Part shown: positions 63,851 through 64,000 of the stretch, one piece after another
How the letters are laid out: every line of letters begins with the position of its first letter
Numbering within the stretch: position 1 is the first letter of the stretch
Origin: Brachypterus glaber
Lineage: Eukaryota > Arthropoda > Insecta > Coleoptera > Kateretidae
Length of the DNA: 64,000 nucleotides
Direction: 5' to 3'
NCBI GenBank assembly: GCA_958510825.1
Contig: OY294044.1
Span: 82,196,895 to 82,260,894, forward strand
The notes under the pieces: generated by a model
What the model was told of the DNA's origin: nothing
The model's database searches: none
What the model saw: the letters and a program-made list of their open reading frames with translations, nothing else
Position numbers and translations under genes: made by a program

Positions 63851-64000
63851 AAAATTCAAATAGTATATTAAAGCATAACACGTTTTTAGCCCACTAGTAC
63901 TTTAGAAAACTCACCGCAAGCGGTTTGTTTTCTAAACTTGTACTCGTGCGCTAAAAACGTATGTTATGAAACTAGTACTTTAATATACTATTTGAATTTT
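63851..64000. mobile_element. Palindromic repeat at the window end
   Basis: AAAATTCAAATAGTATATTA at ~63852 is answered by the complement ending at 64000; arms continue through AAAGCATAACACGTTTTTAG, CTAGTACTTTA and AGAAAAC, with centre ACCGCAAGCGGT at ~63913. It may extend beyond the window. Confidence 0.75.

Noticed and set aside
1..64000. CRISPR array, bacterial operons, rRNA
   Set aside because: No regularly spaced identical repeats with unique spacers, no coding clusters and no rRNA-like sequence; the DNA is eukaryotic in character.

Overview
The window looks like arthropod, most likely insect, nuclear DNA. It is very AT-rich, has no operon structure and no convincing host gene, and is packed with transposable elements of animal type: Ty3/gypsy-like LTR retrotransposon, endonuclease-type LINEs with (ATT)n tails, PIF/Harbinger-, hAT-, piggyBac- and Tc1/mariner-type non-autonomous DNA elements, and many foldback (palindromic) repeats. 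No species call is possible from the sequence alone.

Layout. 1-8.8 kb: a LINE 3' fragment (1482-2285), a diverged foldback element (2984-3688), several small palindromic MITEs and the first of three Harbinger-type MITEs (6723-7452). 8.86-12.5 kb: a tandem duplication of a ~600 bp unit whose second copy is split by a 2.4 kb DNA transposon (9474-11884); the first copy preserves the empty target site. 12.5-17.2 kb: a 507 bp MITE, a hammerhead-like motif (13308-13352), a second Harbinger-type MITE and a dispersed repeat carrying a hairpin element. 17.25-18.69 kb: a 5'-truncated LINE with a complete 430-codon reverse-transcriptase frame. 19.9-31 kb: mosaics of foldbacks, including a 1.9 kb element with a hairpin at each end (24986-26890), a piggyBac-type MITE and the third Harbinger copy. 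32.0-35.03 kb: a nearly complete LINE (minus strand, 942 codons, endonuclease + reverse transcriptase). 35-52 kb: a perfect 60 bp inverted repeat, a SINE-like tRNA-derived piece, four more copies of the ~1.17 kb foldback family, one of them nested in a hAT-type element, and a 1.08 kb DNA transposon with an array of short internal motifs (39382-40459).

The best-preserved element is the LTR retrotransposon at 53654-61236 (minus strand). It has ~2.07 kb LTRs with TG..CA ends, a GTAA target-site duplication, a tRNA-Lys-like primer binding site, gag with zinc knuckles and a -1 frameshift heptamer into pol. Its pol is cut off just after the reverse-transcriptase core, and the cut also removes the first 16 bp of the 3' LTR, so the copy lacks RNase H and integrase. 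The LTRs differ at only a couple of bases plus one 16 bp indel, so the insertion is recent. The LTRs hold two intact small frames on the element strand and a well-formed intron signature on the opposite strand.

The elements do not form a pathway. What they share is architecture: many are non-autonomous palindromes presumably mobilised by transposases encoded elsewhere, and if transcribed they would give long hairpin RNAs. Boundaries given for decayed repeats are by eye.
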